In this document: positions 51,097 through 60,337 of the stretch, in pieces
Position numbering within the stretch: position 1 is the stretch's first letter
How the letters are laid out: each line of letters starts with the position of its first letter
Assembly: GCA_030123585.1 (NCBI GenBank)
Contig: CP126120.1
Span: 2,295,001-2,359,000 of the forward strand
Direction of reading: 5' to 3'
DNA: 64,000 nt
Origin: Rhodanobacteraceae bacterium
GTDB taxonomy: Bacteria; Pseudomonadota; Gammaproteobacteria; Xanthomonadales; Rhodanobacteraceae
Translations under genes and position numbers: made by a program
The notes under the pieces: generated by a model
The model's database searches: none
What the model was told of the DNA's origin: nothing
Seen by the model: the letters and a program-made list of their open reading frames with translations, nothing else

Positions 51097-52366
51097 CCCT
51101 CCGCGCGCAGGGATCGGGCGCGACGTCGGTCGTGCATCCCCGCGCGCGCGTCGGCATTCGGATGGCAAGCCGACTGCGGATGGCGCGTGGCTCGACGATC
51201 CCGGTTTCCGCGATGCGCTGCTGGAGATGCAGGCGCTGGGGCTGCGCGTCACCGCCGCGCCGCATCCGGGCTCGGTGCCGCATGCCGTGTTGCGTCCGCG
51301 CCGTTCGGATCCGAAGCGCTGGCTGGTTCCGCTGCACCCGCATACGGTACGCGTCAATTCACTTGCGCTGATCCAGCCCGTGCGCTTCGCTGCGAGAGCG
51401 CTGAAGCACGTCGTGGTGCGCACCGGCGGGTTCGGTCTGCGGGCGTTGGGATCGTCGGGACGCGTGCACGTCTCCGGGATGCCGCGTGCCGCCGAAGCCG
51501 TCGGATTGCGCGCCTCGCACGGCGCGTTCTTCACGGGTACGCCCGGCCCGCATCGCAAGATGGTTGCGCAATGGATGGACGGGCGCGGCAACATCCTCGG
51601 CTACGCCAAGGTTTCCCGCAGCGCCGCGGCCAGCGCACTGCTGTGGCACGAGGCCTTCGTCATCGGGCAATTGCAGTTGCTGGGCATCCAGTCCGCGTGG
51701 CTGCCCGAGGTGCTGTTCCACGGCGCGGTTGGCGACGCGACAGTGCTCGTGACCAGCACGGTCAAGACGCTGCACAGTCCATGCCCGACGCGACTGCGGG
51801 CAATGCACGTTGCGTTCCTGAGCGAATTGACGGCGCGCACGGCGTCCACATGGGCCATGCCCTGGGAAGCGCTGCGGGTTGAATGGAACGAGCAAGTCCA
51901 TCGTCTTGCGGATGCGTTGCCGTCGGCATGGCACAAGCGTTTCGCCGACGCCTTCGCGTTGCTGGCGGAAGCGCCCGTCCTGGTGGAACCGAAGGGACTG
52001 GCGCACGGCGATTTCACACCCATCAATACTTTCCAGGAACGTGGACGGCTGTGCGTGTTCGACTGGGAGTATGCGGGCGGCCATTACCCCGCGGATTTCG
52101 ACCTGGTGCGGTTCCTCGGCTGCCTGCCCGCGTTGCGCAAGCTCCGGCCTGCGCGGCGCGGCGGCGCGATCGCGCGGATTCTGGTGGACGAATTCGGCCG
52201 CACGCCGACGGAGGCGCTCCGGCGCGCGATCGCGTTCCTGTGCGCCTACGCCTTGCGCGGCGCGGTCCGGCAGCCGCGCGTGCCCGGCTCGGAAGTCCGC
52301 TGGGAAGACTGCGACAGCCAGGCGCAGATGCTCGATGCGCTGCTGACGCAACGGCCGGGATCGTAA
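51068..52366 (+). CDS. APH/choline-kinase-fold phosphotransferase
   Basis: 432 residues; it starts within the last 29 bases of the Wzc-type gene. The C-terminal half has the kinase core of the aminoglycoside/choline-kinase fold: catalytic loop AHGDFTPINTF and metal-binding DWEYAGGHYPADFDLVRF. The first 120 residues are basic and of unknown fold. It is placed between Wzc and the flippase, so it may phosphorylate a sugar or lipid-linked intermediate of the polysaccharide. No antibiotic-resistance role is suggested by the context. Confidence 0.75.
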   Translation: MVSTTTGRSDPPRAGIGRDVGRASPRARRHSDGKPTADGAWLDDPGFRDALLEMQALGLRVTAAPHPGSVPHAVLRPRRSDPKRWLVPLHPHTVRVNSLALIQPVRFAARALKHVVVRTGGFGLRALGSSGRVHVSGMPRAAEAVGLRASHGAFFTGTPGPHRKMVAQWMDGRGNILGYAKVSRSAAASALLWHEAFVIGQLQLLGIQSAWLPEVLFHGAVGDATVLVTSTVKTLHSPCPTRLRAMHVAFLSELTARTASTWAMPWEALRVEWNEQVHRLADALPSAWHKRFADAFALLAEAPVLVEPKGLAHGDFTPINTFQERGRLCVFDWEYAGGHYPADFDLVRFLGCLPALRKLRPARRGGAIARILVDEFGRTPTEALRRAIAFLCAYALRGAVRQPRVPGSEVRWEDCDSQAQMLDALLTQRPGS

Positions 52367-52390
52367 GTGCACGCCGAGGGATGCCCATCG

Positions 52391-53761
52391 ATGGAAGCTG
52401 CCGAACAAGCACGTCCCGTTGCCCCGGTGATCGGGTCGCTGCACGACCACGCTTCCGCGATGCGGCTGCTGAAGCGGGGCGCTTCCGGCGCATTCATGGT
52501 TTCCGTTGGCGGCACCGCACTGGGATTCCTGTCCAATCTGGTCATCGCCCGACTCACCGGCCGCGAGGAATACGGCATCTATGCGCTGATGTTCAGTTGG
52601 GTGAGCATGCTGGCCGTCGTCGCCCAGGCCGGCCAGGACATCAGCATCGTCCGGTTCATGCCGACCTACATCCGCGAGGGTGCGTGGGGCGAAATCCGCG
52701 GCCTGCGCCGGGGCGTCGGCGCGCTGGTGCTGGCGATCAGCACCGCGGTGGCCATCCTCGGCTGCGTGGTGGTGCACGTGGTGGGCGCGCGACACGACGC
52801 GACCTGGCGCAACACCTTTTACATCGGGTTCGCGCTGCTGCCGGTGCTGACCCAGTTGCAGCAGAGCGGCGCGTTGCATCGCGCGTTCAAGCGGCCGGTG
52901 GTCGCGGGGCTGTACCAGACCGTCGGCCGCCCCCTGATCCTCATCGTGCTGATGGGTGCGCTCGCCCTGACGATCCGTCGCGTGGATGCACCACTCGTGG
53001 CCGCCGCCACCGTGGCATCCGCGATCCTGGCACTCGCCGGCTCGGCCTGGCACCTGTCGCGCGAATGGCCGGGGCAGGGACGTGGGGCGCTGCCGCGCTA
53101 CGAGATCCGCCGCTGGCTGGTGCTGGGTTCGCAGCTGTCGCTGCTGTCGATCGTGGTGGTCGCCGGCAACCGCCTCGACGTGCTGATCCTCGGCGCGCTG
53201 CTGGGCACCGGCGACGTCGGCCCCTACTACGCCGCGGTGCGGATGGCGGGCTTCGCCTTGTTTGCCCAGCAGGCCGTGAACGTCGTGCTCGCGCCGATGA
53301 TCGCGGAGCGCTACGACGCACGCGACATGCAGGGACTGCGGATCACGGCGATCCGCGCCGCCCGCCTCGGCTTTGCGGGCGCGCTGGCGGTCGGCCTGTT
53401 CGCCTCCGCGGTCGGCTATTGGGTGCTCGGATTGTTCGGCCGCGGGTTCGAAGTCGCCTACGTACCGTTGCTGGTGCTGGTGTGGGGCTACTGCGTCACC
53501 ACGGCGCTGGGCGAAGTCGGTTTCATGCTGTCCATGACCAGGTACCAGAAGCAGGCGGCGCTGTTCGTGCTGGTCGGCATCGTGGTGAACGGCATCGCTG
53601 CGGTGTTGCTGATACCGCGCCTGGGCGCGACCGGCGCCGCGATCGGCGCGGTGCTGTCGCTGGTGGTCTGGCGGGGCCTGGCCTGGCGCCACACCGTGAA
53701 GCACCTTGGCATCGACCCCTCGATCTTCGGCAGGACCGTGGCCACGGGTGACGTCCCATGA
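52391..53761 (+). CDS. Wzx-type polysaccharide flippase
   Basis: 456 residues with about 12-14 membrane helices of the MOP/polysaccharide-transport superfamily (FMVSVGGTALGFLSNLVIAR, LTGREEYGIYALMFSW, GNRLDVLILGALLG). It moves lipid-linked repeat units across the inner membrane. ATG 52391 has GAGGGA upstream; a GTG at 52367, directly after the preceding stop, is an alternative. The next gene starts at an ATGA overlap. Confidence 0.9.
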   Translation: MEAAEQARPVAPVIGSLHDHASAMRLLKRGASGAFMVSVGGTALGFLSNLVIARLTGREEYGIYALMFSWVSMLAVVAQAGQDISIVRFMPTYIREGAWGEIRGLRRGVGALVLAISTAVAILGCVVVHVVGARHDATWRNTFYIGFALLPVLTQLQQSGALHRAFKRPVVAGLYQTVGRPLILIVLMGALALTIRRVDAPLVAAATVASAILALAGSAWHLSREWPGQGRGALPRYEIRRWLVLGSQLSLLSIVVVAGNRLDVLILGALLGTGDVGPYYAAVRMAGFALFAQQAVNVVLAPMIAERYDARDMQGLRITAIRAARLGFAGALAVGLFASAVGYWVLGLFGRGFEVAYVPLLVLVWGYCVTTALGEVGFMLSMTRYQKQAALFVLVGIVVNGIAAVLLIPRLGATGAAIGAVLSLVVWRGLAWRHTVKHLGIDPSIFGRTVATGDVP

Positions 53762-54897
53762 AACTCGCCTTGGTCATTTCCTCGCTCGGCGGCGGCGGCG
53801 CGGAACGCGTCATGACCGTGCTGGCCAATACGTGGGCCAGCGGCGGCAACAAAGTGACACTGATCACCCTCGGGTCCGAGCGAGAGGACAAGTACCCGCT
53901 TGATCCGGCGGTCCGGCGCGTCGCGCTGGGCGTGACAGGCAACTCGTCGAATGTCGTGCACGCGCTCGGCAACAACCTTTTGAGGATCCGCGCCTTGCGC
54001 CGTGCGATCAAGGCGTGCCGGCCGGACGTGGTAATCAGCTTCATGGCGAACACCAATCTGCTTGCGGTGTTGGCCGCATCGGGATTGCAGGTGCCCGTGA
54101 TCGTTTCGGAGCGCGTCTCGGTTGCGGCGCAACCGCCGCGCGGGCTCCGCGCAGTGCTGTACCGCATGCTGTACCGGCGCGCAGCCGCGGTGGTGGCGCA
54201 AACCCGGCGCGTCGCGCAGGACATCGAGGCGCGCACCGGCCACCCCGCGATCGTGATCGCCAATCCGGTGTGGCAGGACCCGACGACTGCGGCGCGCGAT
54301 GGATGCATCACCGCGCGAAACCGGCGCACCCTGCTGGCGGTCGGGCGGCTGACGCCACAGAAAGGTTTCGATCTCCTGATCGAGGCCTTCGCCCGCGTGG
54401 CCGGACAGCACGCGAACTGGGATCTGACGATCCTCGGCGAAGGCCGGCAGCGCGCCGAATTGATGGCGAAGGTCGCTGCACACGATTTGACTGACCGCGT
54501 TTCGATGCCCGGCTTCAGCCACCACGTGCGCGGAGTGATGCGGAACGCCGACCTGTTCGTGCTGCCGTCGCGCTTCGAGGGATTTCCCAACGCGTTGCTG
54601 GAAGCGATGGCGGAAGGCCGAGCCTGCGTGAGTTGCGATTGCGACGCTGGTCCGCGTGAACTGATCCGGCACGGCGAGAACGGCTGGCTGGTTCCGATCG
54701 AGGACGTGCCGACGCTGGCGGCCGCGCTCGATACCTTGATGCGCGACGACGGTCTGCGCGAACGTCTCGGCGCGCGCGCGCACGAAGTGCTCACGCTGTA
54801 TTCGCTGCCCGCGGTGGTCGGCCGCTGGAACGCGTTGCTGGCTTCGGTGACGACACACGCGGGCGGCATGAAGGCCGCACAGGAAGGCGCGGGATGA
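53758..54897 (+). CDS. Glycosyltransferase family 4 (first of three)
   Basis: 379 residues, ATGA overlap with the flippase. GT-B fold: N-terminal LVISSLGGGGAERVM, C-terminal nucleotide-sugar domain with AVGRLTPQKGFDLLIEAFA, ILGEGRQR and the E-x7-E type motif EGFPNALLEAMAEGRACVSC. The sequence around CDCDAGPRELIRHGENG is typical of amylovoran-type and O-antigen transferases. Sugar specificity cannot be read from sequence. Cytosolic, membrane-associated. Confidence 0.9.
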   Translation: MKLALVISSLGGGGAERVMTVLANTWASGGNKVTLITLGSEREDKYPLDPAVRRVALGVTGNSSNVVHALGNNLLRIRALRRAIKACRPDVVISFMANTNLLAVLAASGLQVPVIVSERVSVAAQPPRGLRAVLYRMLYRRAAAVVAQTRRVAQDIEARTGHPAIVIANPVWQDPTTAARDGCITARNRRTLLAVGRLTPQKGFDLLIEAFARVAGQHANWDLTILGEGRQRAELMAKVAAHDLTDRVSMPGFSHHVRGVMRNADLFVLPSRFEGFPNALLEAMAEGRACVSCDCDAGPRELIRHGENGWLVPIEDVPTLAAALDTLMRDDGLRERLGARAHEVLTLYSLPAVVGRWNALLASVTTHAGGMKAAQEGAG

Positions 54898-56132
54898 ACG
54901 CGTTCGACTCCGATGCCGGTGTGCTGCGGATGACCGGCGATGCGACCGACGTCGCGCCGGCGGATCCCGGCAGGCCGCGCGTCCTGTTCCTGATCCGTTC
55001 GCTTGCGCGCGGCGGCGCGGAACGGCAACTGGTCGGGCTGGCGGCGGCGATGCGCCGCGCGGGCCGCGACGTCTCGGTCGCCTGCTTCTATTCGGGCGGC
55101 GCCTTCCAGCGCGACCTCGTCGCAGCCGGCGTCCCGGTGATCGATCTGCGCAAGCGTGGGCGCTGGGACAACGCGGGATTCCTGTGGCGGTTGTGGCGCG
55201 CGTTCCGCAAGAACGATCCCGACATCGTCCACGGTTATCTCACGGTCGGAAATCTGCTGTCGCTGCTGGCGAAACTGGCGAACCGCCACACCCGCGTCGT
55301 GTGGGGCGTGCGCTCGTCGTACATCGACCGCGACCGCTATGACTGGATGTCGCGACTGACCTTTCGGCTCAGCCGCAATCTGTCCCGTTTCGCCGACGGC
55401 ATCATCGTCAATTCCTGGGCGGGTGCAGCCCATCATGCGTCGCTCGGTTACCCGCAGGCGCGCACCACGGTGGTGACAAACGGCATCGACACGCAGCGAT
55501 TCCGCTTCGACGCCGACGGCCGCGCGCGCGTGCGCGTCGAATGGGGCGTGCCGGACGACGCGCGTTTGGTCGGCCTGGTCGGCCGCCTCGATCCGATGAA
55601 GGATCACCCGACTTACCTCAAGGCCGCCGCGATCCTCGCGAAGCGTGATCCACACTGGCGGTTCGTGTGCGTGGGCGCAGGCGCGGAATCGGACTACGCA
55701 CGCACGCTTGCGACGCTCGCCGACAGTCTGGGTTTGCGCGACCGCCTGATCTGGGCAGGCGCGCGGGATGACATGCCCGCGGTGTACAGCGCGCTCGACA
55801 TCGCAGCATCGACATCCTACGGCGAAGGTTTCCCGAACACCGTGGCCGAGGCAATGGCCTGCGGCCGGCCGTGCGTGGTGACCGACGTCGGCGATTCGGC
55901 GCGCATCGTGGACGACACCGGCATCGTCGTGCCGCCGCAAAATCCCGAAGCGCTCGGCGAAGGGTTGGAGCGCCTGCACCGCTTCATGCAGGCGGGAACC
56001 CACCCACTCGCTACGGCCACACGCGCACGGATCGAGCAGGAATTCGGCGTGGACAGCCTGGTCCGGAATACCAACGCCGTACTGCAGGCGGTTTACGGCC
56101 GCCCTGCCTCTGCCAACGGGGGCGCGCCATGA
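54894..56132 (+). CDS. Glycosyltransferase family 4 (second of three)
   Basis: 412 residues, ATGA overlap with the previous gene. N-terminal VLFLIRSLARGGAERQLVGL, C-terminal VGLVGRLDPMKDHPTYL and the GEGFPNTVAEAMACGRPC motif with the conserved Glu residues. It closely resembles the third GT4 in this locus in the donor-site region (both have (A/T)E AMACG and VGD stretches), so the two look like paralogues. Confidence 0.9.
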   Translation: MNAFDSDAGVLRMTGDATDVAPADPGRPRVLFLIRSLARGGAERQLVGLAAAMRRAGRDVSVACFYSGGAFQRDLVAAGVPVIDLRKRGRWDNAGFLWRLWRAFRKNDPDIVHGYLTVGNLLSLLAKLANRHTRVVWGVRSSYIDRDRYDWMSRLTFRLSRNLSRFADGIIVNSWAGAAHHASLGYPQARTTVVTNGIDTQRFRFDADGRARVRVEWGVPDDARLVGLVGRLDPMKDHPTYLKAAAILAKRDPHWRFVCVGAGAESDYARTLATLADSLGLRDRLIWAGARDDMPAVYSALDIAASTSYGEGFPNTVAEAMACGRPCVVTDVGDSARIVDDTGIVVPPQNPEALGEGLERLHRFMQAGTHPLATATRARIEQEFGVDSLVRNTNAVLQAVYGRPASANGGAP

Positions 56133-57343
56133 ACGCCGACTTCCTTGCGCGCGCGTCGTTCGACCCCGTACAGGCGCAGCTCCCCGGTGGCACGCCCGGA
56201 TGCGATCCGGATGCCGGCATGAAAATCTGTCATGTCATCACGGGGCTGGGTTCCGGCGGTGCGGAAATCGCGCTGTGCCGGCTGCTGGAATCGTTGCGGC
56301 CGCCCGCGTACGAACACACGGTGATCGTGCTTGGCGGCGAGGCCGCGCTCAGCGAACGCGTCGCCGAAACGGCCACGGTGCACCACCTCGGCATGCGTCC
56401 CGGCCGGGCCGGCCCGCGCGACGTGTTGCGGCTGCGGCAGATGCTGCGGCGCGAAGGCGCCGACCTGGTCCACGCATGGATGTACCACGCGCACCTGTTG
56501 ACGACGCTGGCGGTGTGGGGCGAACGCGTTCCCCACCTGTGGAGCGTCCACCATTCCCTGAGCGACATCGCGACCGACAAACGCCTGACGCGCGTGGTCA
56601 TCCGGTTGAATGCGCTGTTCTCCACCCGGCCGCAGCGAATCCTTTATGCCTCACGGGTCAGTGCGGCGCAACACGAAGCTTATGGTTTCTACAAGGCGCG
56701 CACTGCGGTCATTCCCAACGGCTACGACACCAACGTGTTCGCCCCGAATACGGATGCACGCGCCAGGATACGGGCTTCGCTGGAGGTGCCGGACGACGCG
56801 CTGGTGATCGGGCTGGTGGCGCGCGTGCATCCCACCAAGGATCACGCCAACTTCTGCGCTGCCGCACGGCTTTTTCTCGACAGTCATCCCGGCACGATTT
56901 TCGTGCTGGCCGGTGATGGCACCTCGATGGACAACCCCGAGCTGGCCGCACTGATCGACACTGCCGGCCTGCGATCGCAGGTGCGCCTGCTGGGCCGCAG
57001 GACGGACATTCCCGCGGTGAACGCAGCGTTCGACATTGCAACGCTGACATCACGCGGCGAAGCCTTCCCGAACGCGGTGGCCGAAGCGATGGCGTGCGGC
57101 GTGCCGTGCGTGGCGACGAACGTCGGCGACGTGCCCGAGATCGTGGGCGACACCGGCGAGGTCGTGCCGCCGCGCGATCCGGGCGCCCTGAGCGCCGGCT
57201 GGTCGAAGCTGGCCGCGCTCGGCGCGGATACACGCCGCGCGCTGGGCCTGCGCGCGCGCCAGCGCATCATCGACAACTACGCGAACGACATCCGCGTGCG
57301 CCGTTACGCCGATCTGTATTCCTCCCTCGTGCTGGAGCATTGA
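56129..57343 (+). CDS. Glycosyltransferase family 4 (third of three)
   Basis: 404 residues, ATGA overlap with the second transferase. ICHVITGLGSGGAEIALCRL near residue 32 and the donor-site motif GEAFPNAVAEAMACGVPCVA. A 30-residue N-terminal extension precedes the usual start of the fold; an internal Met at residue 31 would be closer to the family length. It follows the second transferase without a gap and is probably its duplicate. Confidence 0.88.
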   Translation: MNADFLARASFDPVQAQLPGGTPGCDPDAGMKICHVITGLGSGGAEIALCRLLESLRPPAYEHTVIVLGGEAALSERVAETATVHHLGMRPGRAGPRDVLRLRQMLRREGADLVHAWMYHAHLLTTLAVWGERVPHLWSVHHSLSDIATDKRLTRVVIRLNALFSTRPQRILYASRVSAAQHEAYGFYKARTAVIPNGYDTNVFAPNTDARARIRASLEVPDDALVIGLVARVHPTKDHANFCAAARLFLDSHPGTIFVLAGDGTSMDNPELAALIDTAGLRSQVRLLGRRTDIPAVNAAFDIATLTSRGEAFPNAVAEAMACGVPCVATNVGDVPEIVGDTGEVVPPRDPGALSAGWSKLAALGADTRRALGLRARQRIIDNYANDIRVRRYADLYSSLVLEH

Positions 57344-57345
57344 CC

Positions 57346-59355
57346 ATGTGCGGGATTGCGGGACTCTGGGATGCCACCCACCGTTGCACGGCGGACGACG
57401 GACTCGCGGCCGTGCGCGGCATGACCCGCGCGTTGCGCCAGCGCGGGCCGGACGACGAAGGGTTCTTCCACGACGCCGCGGCGGGCCTCGCGCTGGGGCA
57501 CCGGCGCCTTTCCGTGATCGACCTTTCGCCGGAAGGGCACCAGCCCATGACGTCTGCCAGCGGCCGCTTCGTGATGGTGTTCAACGGCGAGGTGTACAAC
57601 CATGCCGCGCTGCGGCGCGAGTTGGCCGGCCACGGCGCGACATTCCGCGGCCACTCCGACACGGAGGCGATGCTGGCCGCGATCGAACACTGGGGGCTGG
57701 ATGCCGCGCTCCAGCGTTTCATCGGCATGTTCGCGTTCGCGCTGTGGGACCGCCACACGCGCACACTGACGCTGGCCCGCGACCGCCTCGGCATCAAGCC
57801 GCTGTATTACGGCTGGGTTGGTTCGCTGTTCGTGTTCGGCTCGGAATTGAAGGCGATCACGCGGGTTCCCGGTTTCGACAACGCCATCAACCGCGATGCG
57901 CTGTGCCTGCTGCTGCGCCACAACTACATCACGGCGCCCCATTCGATCTACCAGGGCATCCGCAAACTGGTGCCGGGCATGTTGCTGAGCGTGAGCGCCG
58001 ACATGGCGCGGATGCCGGCCAGTGAAGTCACGCTCACCGCGGCGACGCGCACCTGGTGGTCCGCGCGCGAAGCCGCCGAGGCCGGCGTGGCCGATCGCCT
58101 GCGCCTGTCCGACTCGGAAGCCGCGGACGCACTCGAACGCGTGCTGCGCGACGCGGTGGCGCTGCGCATGGAAGCCGACGTGCCGCTGGGCGCGTTCCTC
58201 TCGGGCGGCGTGGATTCTTCGCTGGTGGTCGCGCTGATGCAGGCGCAGTCCAGCCGCCCGGTGCAAACCTTTTCGATCGGGTTCCACGAGAAGGGCTACG
58301 ACGAAGCCGTGCACGCGGGCGCGGTAGCAAAGCATCTCGGCACCGAGCACCACGAGTTGTATGTCACCGCGCAGGACGCGCTGGACGTGGTGCCGACACT
58401 GCCGGAAATCTTCGACGAACCGTTCTCGGACTCCTCGCAGATCCCGACCTTCCTGCTGTCGCAGCTCGCGCGCAGGCAGGTGACGGTGAGCCTTTCCGGC
58501 GACGGCGGCGACGAATTGTTCGGTGGTTATCTCCGCTACTTCAAGGCCCGCGACATCGAACGTTGTCTCGGCTGGATGCCGGACCGGATGCGCGGGCACG
58601 CGGCGCGCTCGCTGTCGCGGCACGCGGGTTTCTACGGATCGCTGCTGGCGGGCGTCAACCGCTGCCTGCCGGCGCGCGCGCGGCTGAAGCGGCCGCATTC
58701 CAAGGTGGGCGTGCTGGCCAGCATGCTCGAAGCGGGCCCGCAGGAGCAGCGCTACCGCGCGCTGATGTCGCATGTCAGGAATCCGGCCGCCATCGTGCTG
58801 CACGCCGGCGAACCGGACACTGAGCTCAGTCATCCGCTGCTCGGGCCGGGCGTGAGCGAGAACATCGAACGGATGATGTACAGCGATCTCGTCACCTATC
58901 TTCCGGGCGACATCCTCACCAAGGTCGACCGCGCCAGCATGGCCGTGAGCCTGGAAGCGCGCGTGCCGCTGCTGGACCACCGCGTCGTGGAATTCGCGTG
59001 GCGCGTGCCGCTCGCACAAAAGGTCCGGCGCGGACAAGGCAAGTGGCTGTTGCGGCAGGTGCTGTACCGGCACGTGCCGCGGCAACTGATCGATCGTCCC
59101 AAGATGGGATTCGGCGTACCGATCGGTGCGTGGTTGCGCGGACCGTTGCGTGACTGGGCGGAAGCGCTGCTGGACGAGCGACGTTTGCGCGAGGAGGGTT
59201 ATTTCGATCCCGCATATGTCCGGAAGATGCTGGCCGACCACGTCGCCGGAAGGGTGAACGAAGGCGGCCGCCTGTGGGACGTGCTGATGTTTCAGGCATG
59301 GCTTGCGGAGGCCGCGCGCAAGCCATTGCACACGTACGCGGAAGCGGCGGCATGA
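57346..59355 (+). CDS. Asparagine synthase-like amidotransferase
   Basis: 669 residues from the ATG at 57346, which exposes Cys2 (MCGIAGLWD), the glutaminase nucleophile. The N-terminal Ntn-amidotransferase domain has RGPDDEGFF and NGEVYNH. The synthetase domain has the ATP-pyrophosphatase loop LSGGVDSSLVVALM and LSGDGGDELFGGY. In EPS loci such proteins are thought to amidate uronic or other acidic sugars, or to perform related transfers, rather than make free asparagine. It starts two bases after the third transferase. Confidence 0.9.
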   Translation: MCGIAGLWDATHRCTADDGLAAVRGMTRALRQRGPDDEGFFHDAAAGLALGHRRLSVIDLSPEGHQPMTSASGRFVMVFNGEVYNHAALRRELAGHGATFRGHSDTEAMLAAIEHWGLDAALQRFIGMFAFALWDRHTRTLTLARDRLGIKPLYYGWVGSLFVFGSELKAITRVPGFDNAINRDALCLLLRHNYITAPHSIYQGIRKLVPGMLLSVSADMARMPASEVTLTAATRTWWSAREAAEAGVADRLRLSDSEAADALERVLRDAVALRMEADVPLGAFLSGGVDSSLVVALMQAQSSRPVQTFSIGFHEKGYDEAVHAGAVAKHLGTEHHELYVTAQDALDVVPTLPEIFDEPFSDSSQIPTFLLSQLARRQVTVSLSGDGGDELFGGYLRYFKARDIERCLGWMPDRMRGHAARSLSRHAGFYGSLLAGVNRCLPARARLKRPHSKVGVLASMLEAGPQEQRYRALMSHVRNPAAIVLHAGEPDTELSHPLLGPGVSENIERMMYSDLVTYLPGDILTKVDRASMAVSLEARVPLLDHRVVEFAWRVPLAQKVRRGQGKWLLRQVLYRHVPRQLIDRPKMGFGVPIGAWLRGPLRDWAEALLDERRLREEGYFDPAYVRKMLADHVAGRVNEGGRLWDVLMFQAWLAEAARKPLHTYAEAAA

Positions 59356-59452
59356 ACGGACGGGATACAAGGCGCGAGGTTGCGCATGGCTTGCGCGCGG
59401 ATCAACGGAGGCAACGACAGGGGCCACTTGTGAATCGAAAGGTGATCGTCCC

Positions 59453-60292
59453 ATGAAACCGGAAAACCTGCTGCAGCAACAGTCGCACTTCGCGTTCGGC
59501 AAGAACTGGCAGGACTATGCGCGCAAGATCGACGAGGAAAAAATTTCCCGGGCCATGGCCGACCTGTGCCGGCTGAGCGGCCGACAGCGCTTCGACGGCC
59601 TGAGCTTCCTGGACATCGGCTGCGGCTCCGGGTTGTCCGCGCTGGCTGCGGTGCGGCTGGGCGCAGCCCGCGTCACCGGCGTGGACATCGATCCCGATTC
59701 CGTGCAGGCGGCGAAATGGGTGTTCGCCCGATTTGCGCCGGATGTTCCCGCCGATTTCCAGGTGCGCAGCGTGTTCGACATGACCGCGGCCGAGTTCGGC
59801 GACTTCGACATCGTGTATTCGTGGGGCGTACTGCACCACACCGGCGACATGGCCCGGGCCATCGAGACCGCCGGGACGCTGGTCAAGCCGGGCGGCGAGT
59901 TCTACCTCGCGCTGTACCGGAAGACGCCTTTTTGCGGCATGTGGCGCGCCATCAAGCGCTGGTATTCGAAGGCGTCCCCCTCATCCCAGCAGCGGGCGAG
60001 AAATGTCTACATCTTCCTGCGCAAGATCGTCTTCAAGCTGCAAGGACGGGACTTCGAAGCACACGTGCAGGGTTATGCGCCACGCGGCATGGATTTCCAC
60101 AACGACGTGCACGACTGGCTCGGAGGCTACCCGTATCAATCGATAGCCCCGGATGAGTGCCATGCGTTGCTGGCGCGCCTAGGTTTTGCGGTCGACCGTG
60201 AATTCGTCAAGAAAAGCAGGAAACGCCTCCGGGGGCTCTTTGGTTCGGGTTGTGACGAATACGCATTCCACAAGGTGCCGCATGTCGCGTGA
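59453..60292 (+). CDS. Class I SAM-dependent methyltransferase
   Basis: 279 residues from the ATG at 59453, preceded by AAGGTGAT. SAM-binding motif I FLDIGCGSGLSALAA near residue 51, acidic motif II VTGVDIDPDS and motif III SWGVLHHTGDM. It probably methylates a sugar hydroxyl or carboxyl of the EPS repeat unit. About 97 bases separate it from the amidotransferase gene. Its family cannot be refined further. Confidence 0.88.
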   Translation: MKPENLLQQQSHFAFGKNWQDYARKIDEEKISRAMADLCRLSGRQRFDGLSFLDIGCGSGLSALAAVRLGAARVTGVDIDPDSVQAAKWVFARFAPDVPADFQVRSVFDMTAAEFGDFDIVYSWGVLHHTGDMARAIETAGTLVKPGGEFYLALYRKTPFCGMWRAIKRWYSKASPSSQQRARNVYIFLRKIVFKLQGRDFEAHVQGYAPRGMDFHNDVHDWLGGYPYQSIAPDECHALLARLGFAVDREFVKKSRKRLRGLFGSGCDEYAFHKVPHVA

Positions 60293-60337
60293 TGCCGCGA
60301 AGTTTCAACATGGCGCCACGGCGCGGGCTGATCGACC

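Noticed and set aside
51068..52366. Aminoglycoside-resistance gene
   Set aside because: Only the general APH kinase core matches, and the gene is embedded in an EPS operon; a resistance role is not supported.
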